A stretch of 6,491 nucleotides of DNA from Ruminococcus sp. UBA5884. GTDB taxonomy: Bacteria; Bacillota; Clostridia; Oscillospirales; Ruminococcaceae. The translations under genes were made by a program, and so were the position numbers. Within the stretch, counting starts at the first letter, position 1; each line of letters begins with the position of its first letter. The stretch covers positions 1 to 6,491 of the forward strand of contig DJFA01000036.1 of NCBI GenBank assembly GCA_002431975.1. Direction: 5' to 3'. Below are positions 4,253 through 6,491 of the stretch, in pieces. The notes beneath the pieces are model-generated. The model had not been told where the DNA came from. It did no database searches and worked only from the letters and a program-made list of their open reading frames with translations.

Positions 4253-6491
4253 ATGAAGGAAAAATTGTTTATAGCTAAATCAAATGGTAATCCTTCAGAA
4301 TGGCTGCCGCTGTGGATGCACCTTGAAGATACCGCAGGAATAATGAATCATCTGCTTGAGGATTTTATACCTGAATCGTTCTGCGATTCATGCGGAATGG
4401 AAAGAGATATTTTTGAAAAAACCGCACTGTTTATTGCATATGTTCATGATATAGGCAAGGCAACAGTCGCATTTCAGTATAAAATATCAAAAAGCATTCC
4501 TGTAAGAACCGGAGAACTGGAGAAATTCTGTATAAAACTTCCTGATTTTATAGATGATGATTGTTCAAGAAAAACTCCTCACGGACTGGCAGGTGAAATG
4601 ATTCTCAGATATTTTGGCTGTAATGAAAATATAGCTGCTGTTGTCGGAGCACATCACGGAGTTCCGGCTGAAAGAGGCACTATAGGTGAACAGGAACTTG
4701 ACAAGGAAAAAGGCGAGATTGTAGGCTATGAGAATTATTTCGGAAATGCTAAAAATGCAGAGGAGAACCGCAGATATCTTGAAAATGCATGGAAAAATAT
4801 CATTGATGAAGCTCTGAAATATTCAGGATTCAGTTCGCTTGATGAAATTCCGGATATTGCGGTTACAGCACAGATGCTTATGAGCGGACTTATAATCGTA
4901 GCTGACTGGATGGCAAGCAATACTGAATTTTTCCCTCTTATAAGCGTTGATGATACAGGAGATGAAAGCCTTTATCCCGGACGTGTTGAAAATGCATGGA
5001 ATGAACTGAAACTGCCGGATATGTGGAGAAAATATAATCAGAAATACTGCGATACCGCATTTAAAGATACATTCGGATTTATGCCAAGAGAATTTCAGAG
5101 AAAAATCCTTGATGCAGCAGAAAATACTGAAAATCCCGGACTGCTTATACTTGAAGCTCCTATGGGCTGCGGAAAAACAGAAGCAGCGCTTGCTTCAGCT
5201 GAAATATTCGCTGCAAAATCAAAAAAGAATGGTCTGTTTTTCGGATTGCCTACACAGGCTACTGCAAACGGATTATTTCCGAGAATACAAAGCTGGGCTG
5301 AAAAACAGTCAGATGAATTTTATCATTCAATTCAGTTAAAGCATGGAAATTCTGCTTTTAACAAGGCTTTTCAGGAAATACAGAAAGGTATACCTGATGA
5401 GGATACAGACAGCAGCGGACTTGTTGCACATTCATGGTTTAGCGGAAATAAAACAGCCTGCCTTGCCGATTTTGTAGTTGCAACAGTTGACCAGATGCTT
5501 ATGCTTGCCCTTAAACGCCGTCATGTTATGATGCTTCATCTCGGACTGTCTGAAAAAGTTGTTGTAATAGATGAAGTTCATGCCTATGATGCATATATGA
5601 ATCAGTATCTTGAAACAGCACTCAGATGGCTTGGAGCATACCATACCCCTGTAATTCTTCTCTCTGCAACACTTCCCGCAGAACGCAGAGTTTCATTGCT
5701 TAAAGCATATCTGAATATAAAGAATACAGATAAATCAATTGAGGAAAATATTTCATATCCTTTGCTTACATGGACTGACGGAAAAGATATAAAACAGGAA
5801 TCACTGCCGTATGCAGACAAACATTTATCTGTATCAGTAAGAAAAATCAATAATGATGATATTATATCAGCTGTACAGAAAGCCGTTGAGTGCGGCGGAT
5901 GTGTCGGAATAATCGTTAATACCGTAAAAAGAGCTCAGGATATTGCAGAAGATATTCATCAGAAAATAACAGATAATGTTCTGCTTTATCATTCACAGTA
6001 TATAATGTCCGACAGAACCATAAAAGAAGAAAAACTTTTAAAGCATACCGGAAAGACAAGCACTGATGAAATGCGTAAAGGTTTTGTTGCCGTAGGTACA
6101 CAGGTTCTTGAACAGTCGCTTGATATTGATTTTGATTTGCTGATAACTGATATATGTCCAATTGACCTCCTTTTGCAGAGAATTGGCAGACTCCACAGAC
6201 ATGAACGCAATCGTCCTGAAAAGCTTAATGAACCTGTATGTCTTGTTGTTACAGATGAATATGAAAATGATAAAACAGGTTCAAAAAAGATATATGATGA
6301 ATGGCTTCTTAAAACAACATTCTCATATCTTCCGGATAAAATATGTCTGCCTGATGATATTTCAGTTCTTGTTCAGAAAGTTTATTCTGATAAAAATAAA
6401 GATGACAGTATGTATAAGAAATACATAAATAATAAAAAAATAAAGGAAAGCCATTCAAAATCTTTTCGTCTTAATGCTCCTAAATGCAGAA
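4253..6491 (+). CDS. cas3: CRISPR-associated nuclease-helicase Cas3 (HD + DExH helicase), probably type I-E; 3' end outside the window
   Basis: Cas3 is the effector of type I CRISPR: recruited by Cascade at a matched protospacer, it nicks and then unwinds and degrades the DNA strand. The window contains 746 codons without a stop. The N-terminal HD nuclease shows H23, HDIGK (H65, D66), H110, H134-H135 and D218 in ADWMASN, all the expected metal ligands. The SF2 helicase follows: F281-Q282 in FMPREFQ, Walker A EAPMGCGKTEAA (301-312, K308), DEVH (440-443), SAT (471-473), motif V with TQVLEQSLDIDFD (616-628) and motif VI QRIGRLHRH (642-650). Both activities should be intact. The SWFSGNK, TVDQMLMLALKRRH and DEVHAYDAYM block resembles Cas3 of type I-E (actinobacterial and streptococcal) as I remember it; I-C is the main alternative. 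Full-length I-E Cas3 is about 850-950 aa, so the C-terminal domain is missing only because of the window edge. Cascade genes should follow. Confidence 0.96.
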   Translation, partial: MKEKLFIAKSNGNPSEWLPLWMHLEDTAGIMNHLLEDFIPESFCDSCGMERDIFEKTALFIAYVHDIGKATVAFQYKISKSIPVRTGELEKFCIKLPDFIDDDCSRKTPHGLAGEMILRYFGCNENIAAVVGAHHGVPAERGTIGEQELDKEKGEIVGYENYFGNAKNAEENRRYLENAWKNIIDEALKYSGFSSLDEIPDIAVTAQMLMSGLIIVADWMASNTEFFPLISVDDTGDESLYPGRVENAWNELKLPDMWRKYNQKYCDTAFKDTFGFMPREFQRKILDAAENTENPGLLILEAPMGCGKTEAALASAEIFAAKSKKNGLFFGLPTQATANGLFPRIQSWAEKQSDEFYHSIQLKHGNSAFNKAFQEIQKGIPDEDTDSSGLVAHSWFSGNKTACLADFVVATVDQMLMLALKRRHVMMLHLGLSEKVVVIDEVHAYDAYMNQYLETALRWLGAYHTPVILLSATLPAERRVSLLKAYLNIKNTDKSIEENISYPLLTWTDGKDIKQESLPYADKHLSVSVRKINNDDIISAVQKAVECGGCVGIIVNTVKRAQDIAEDIHQKITDNVLLYHSQYIMSDRTIKEEKLLKHTGKTSTDEMRKGFVAVGTQVLEQSLDIDFDLLITDICPIDLLLQRIGRLHRHERNRPEKLNEPVCLVVTDEYENDKTGSKKIYDEWLLKTTFSYLPDKICLPDDISVLVQKVYSDKNKDDSMYKKYINNKKIKESHSKSFRLNAPKCR

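Noticed and set aside
5432..6210. Several minus-strand open frames (5432-5644, 5602-5850, 5916-6161, 5989-6210)
   Set aside because: All are antisense to helicase motifs of cas3, have no recognisable domains or ribosome binding sites, and are explained by the codon bias of the real gene.

Overview
The window looks like low-GC Gram-positive chromosome from a gut Clostridia-type bacterium, with a Ruminococcus/Oscillospiraceae relative my best guess. The basis is AT-rich sequence, strong AGGAGG-type ribosome binding sites, a consensus sigma-A promoter and a Firmicutes Bce-type transporter. The taxonomy is an inference from style and gene content, not a match. All four genes lie on the + strand.

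Layout: (1) 1-166 is a leader containing the tail of a GC-rich dispersed repeat and an operator-like dyad that fits the motif I recall for BceR-type response regulators. (2) 167-931 and 921-2927 are an overlapping gene pair encoding the ATPase and the 10-TM permease of a Bce-type (FtsX-family) ABC transporter, the kind used to sense or resist cell-wall-active peptides. Its expected histidine kinase and response regulator are not in the window. (3) 2928-3142 is non-coding. It holds a diverged copy of the GC-rich repeat folded as a hairpin, a perfect 26-bp palindrome, and a perfect TTGACA-17-TATAAT promoter starting 4 bp after the palindrome. (4) 3143-4123 encodes a helix-turn-helix/WYL-domain transcription factor. 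(5) 4124-4252 holds the best copy of the GC-rich palindromic repeat, with two 24-nt arms, and a strong ribosome binding site. (6) 4253-6491 is the first 746 codons of a Cas3 HD nuclease-helicase that runs off the right edge. It most resembles the Cas3 of type I-E, so the rest of a Cascade operon should follow downstream.

Two functional units are therefore juxtaposed: a peptide-antibiotic resistance transporter, and the regulator-proximal end of a type I CRISPR-Cas locus. The WYL protein sits directly before cas3 in the same direction and has its own strong promoter and an adjacent palindrome. The simplest hypothesis is that it regulates itself and/or the cas operon. Copies of one repeat family lie at each boundary (before the transporter, after it, and between the WYL gene and cas3). 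There is no CRISPR array, tRNA, rRNA or transposase gene in the window. The most interesting leads are the WYL-palindrome-promoter arrangement, the exact operator match upstream of the transporter, and the structured repeat family.
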